Shown here in pieces: positions 6,527 through 7,371 of a stretch of DNA of 7,371 nucleotides. The translations under genes were made by a program, and so were the position numbers. Every line of letters starts with the position of its first letter. Position 1 is the first letter of the stretch. Below the pieces are notes generated by a model. It was given only the letters and a program-made list of their open reading frames with translations. It was not told the DNA's origin and made no database searches. This DNA comes from Ruminococcaceae bacterium UBA4958 (GTDB taxonomy: Bacteria; Bacillota; Clostridia; Oscillospirales; Acutalibacteraceae). The DNA is taken from contig DHAI01000116.1 in assembly GCA_002397355.1 (NCBI GenBank), forward strand, positions 748-8,118, given 5' to 3'.

Positions 6527-6536
6527 TTCCTCCTTT
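6527..6536 (-). promoter_or_regulatory. Shine-Dalgarno site fixing the GTG start of rplN
   Basis: On the transcript the sequence reads AAAGGAGGAA, a full GGAGG core 8 nt before GTG. It is one of the strongest sites in the window and supports the non-ATG start of L14. Confidence 0.9.
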
Positions 6537-6542
6537 GCACGG

Positions 6543-6560
6543 GGCCAATCCTATTTGGCC
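6543..6560 (-). other. small inverted repeat across the rpsQ stop (S10/spc junction)
   Basis: GGCCAA (6543-6548) and TTGGCC (6555-6560) form a perfect 6-bp stem with a 6-nt loop that contains the rpsQ TAG stop. No run of U follows on the transcript, so it is not an intrinsic terminator. It may be a chance palindrome or a short structure separating the two blocks. Confidence 0.3.
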
Positions 6561-6808
6561 TTCTCGATTATTTTGACAAGGCGCCATCTTTTCTCCTTGC
6601 TCAGGGGACGAGTCTCCATCACACGCACGCGATCTCCGATGGAACATTCGTTGTTTTCATCATGCGCTTTCAGCTTGATGGTGCGCTTGATGACCTTTTT
6701 GTAGATCGGGTGCTTAACGCTGTCTTCCACTGCGACGACGATGGTCTTGTCCATCTTGTCGCTTACGACTCTGCCGACCTCGGTTTTCCTGATGTTTCTG
6801 TCGCTCAC
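6551..6808 (-). CDS. rpsQ: 30S ribosomal protein S17
   Basis: S17 is a primary 16S rRNA-binding protein of the 30S body with an OB fold, needed early in assembly. The 85-residue product begins [21 protein letters not shown] and contains the OB-fold strand [18 protein letters not shown]. It ends with the family signature [20 protein letters not shown] at residues 58-77, followed by a short basic tail. The start is GTG (6808-6806), not ATG. It is fixed by a GGGAGGA Shine-Dalgarno at 6815-6821 with 7 nt spacing, and by agreement with the family N-terminus. The stop is TAG. This is the last gene of the S10-type block; the 30-nt gap after it is the longest in the window and holds the rplN ribosome-binding site and half of a small hairpin. 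Confidence 0.98.
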   Translation of the reverse strand: MSDRNIRKTEVGRVVSDKMDKTIVVAVEDSVKHPIYKKVIKRTIKLKAHDENNECSIGDRVRVMETRPLSKEKRWRLVKIIEKAK

Positions 6809-6826
6809 GGTGTATCCTCCCTTCCC

Positions 6827-7033
6827 TTATGCATCGGCGCTGTCTTTCAGCTCGTTTTCGCTCATAACCGTCTTAATGCGGGCGATATCCTTCTTCACAG
6901 CCTGAATCCGCATTGGGTTGTCGAGCTGATTGATGCTGAGCTGGAAGCGGAGGTTGAAAAGCTCGGCTTTCAGGTCCTTCAGCTTGCTTTCGAGTTCTTC
7001 CGTGCTCAATTCCCTGACTTCTGAGGCCTTCAT
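6827..7033 (-). CDS. rpmC: 50S ribosomal protein L29
   Basis: L29 is a small helical-hairpin protein at the exit of the 50S peptide tunnel, next to L23, where it forms part of the docking platform for nascent-chain factors. The 68-residue product has the usual length and layout: an N-terminal [20 protein letters not shown], then the core [20 protein letters not shown] at about residues 24-43 and a second helix [14 protein letters not shown], both heptad-like. It begins at the ATG whose last bases overlap the rplP stop (ATGA). The GGTGGTGAG sequence just upstream, inside rplP, is only a moderate Shine-Dalgarno match, so coupled re-initiation after L16 is the likely way of starting. The gene ends TAA, 18 nt before rpsQ. 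Confidence 0.98.
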   Translation of the reverse strand: MKASEVRELSTEELESKLKDLKAELFNLRFQLSINQLDNPMRIQAVKKDIARIKTVMSENELKDSADA

Positions 7034-7371
7034 GACTGCTCACCACCCGTTTCTTCCTTCGCAACTTCGTCCTTTGCAACGATCTTGCATCTGATCGGCA
7101 GCTTGCTTGCCGCGAGACGAAGAGCCTCTTTTGCCTCGGCTTCCGGAATGCCGCCCATTTCGAACATGACGCGGCCGGGCTTTACCACGGCCACCCAGTA
7201 CTCGGGCGCGCCTTTTCCGGAACCCATGCGGACTTCGGCGGGTTTCTTTGTAACCGGCTTATCCGGGAATATCTTGATCCACACCTGGCCGAATCTCTTT
7301 GTATAGCGCGTCATGGCGACACGCGCGGCTTCGATCTGATTGGCGGTGATCCATGCCGGCTCCAGCGCCTG
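7030..7371 (-). CDS. rplP: 50S ribosomal protein L16, 5'-truncated by the window edge
   Basis: L16 is a large-subunit protein that contacts 23S rRNA near the peptidyl-transferase centre and the A-site tRNA elbow. The frame stays open to the window edge, giving 113 visible residues starting [20 protein letters not shown]; an internal Met at 7312-7314 is not the start. Compared with the Bacillus protein (about 144 residues), roughly 34 N-terminal residues lie beyond the window. Family landmarks are the [15 protein letters not shown] helix, [12 protein letters not shown], the conserved loop [19 protein letters not shown], and the C-terminal [12 protein letters not shown] helix, followed by an acidic tail. 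The stop TGA (7032-7030) overlaps the rpmC ATG as ATGA, so L16 and L29 are probably translationally coupled, as is common in this cluster. The identification is certain; only the true start cannot be seen. Confidence 0.98.
   Translation of the reverse strand, partial: QALEPAWITANQIEAARVAMTRYTKRFGQVWIKIFPDKPVTKKPAEVRMGSGKGAPEYWVAVVKPGRVMFEMGGIPEAEAKEALRLAASKLPIRCKIVAKDEVAKEETGGEQS

Noticed and set aside
6550..6579. Possible promoter for rplN inside rpsQ (TTGTCA, 18 nt, AATAGG on the minus strand)
   Set aside because: The -35-like box matches five of six bases, but the -10-like box matches only three of six and lacks the key first A-T pattern and final T. It is too weak to call.
1..7371. Mobile elements, CRISPR arrays, tRNA or rRNA genes, extra genes inserted in the operon, frameshifts
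   Set aside because: None was seen. Every interval is occupied by an expected gene of normal length, in the expected order.

Overview
The window is a stretch of the conserved ribosomal-protein super-operon (the end of the S10 cluster joined to the spc cluster), read entirely from the minus strand. In transcription order, from high to low coordinate, it holds rplP (5' part missing), rpmC, rpsQ, rplN, rplX, rplE, rpsZ (zinc-type S14), rpsH, rplF, rplR, rpsE, rpmD, rplO, secY, adk and map (3' part missing). All sixteen reading frames look intact. The largest gap between genes is 30 nt, so no stretch of more than 300 bases lacks a gene.

The gene order (spc cluster, then secY-adk-map), the zinc-type 61-residue S14, the presence of L30, and strong AAGGAGG-type Shine-Dalgarno sites before nearly every gene point to a member of the Bacillota. 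The GC-rich third codon positions and the details of L18, L24 and L30 suggest a Clostridia lineage of the Oscillospiraceae/Ruminococcaceae kind. The phylum is well supported; the family is inferred from remembered sequences.

Layout: 7371-6551 carries the tail of the S10 cluster (L16, L29, S17). 6520-2523 carries the ribosomal part of spc (L14, L24, L5, S14, S8, L6, L18, S5, L30, L15). 2521-1184 encodes the SecY channel. 1166-537 is adenylate kinase, and 533-1 is the first 177 residues of type I methionine aminopeptidase. The set joins ribosome assembly to membrane protein export, adenine nucleotide balance and N-terminal methionine removal. The spacing is that of one polycistronic transcript: gaps are 1-30 nt, there is one 4-nt overlap (rplP/rpmC), and several stop codons run directly into the next Shine-Dalgarno site. 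No promoter or intrinsic terminator could be supported inside the window.

I found no new biological system here. Points worth a second look are modest: six of the fifteen visible starts are GTG or TTG (TTG for rpsE, secY and adk); SecY has Gly where Asn is usual at the start of TM7; L24, S14 and Adk all carry complete four-cysteine zinc sites; and there are two small hairpins at gene junctions.
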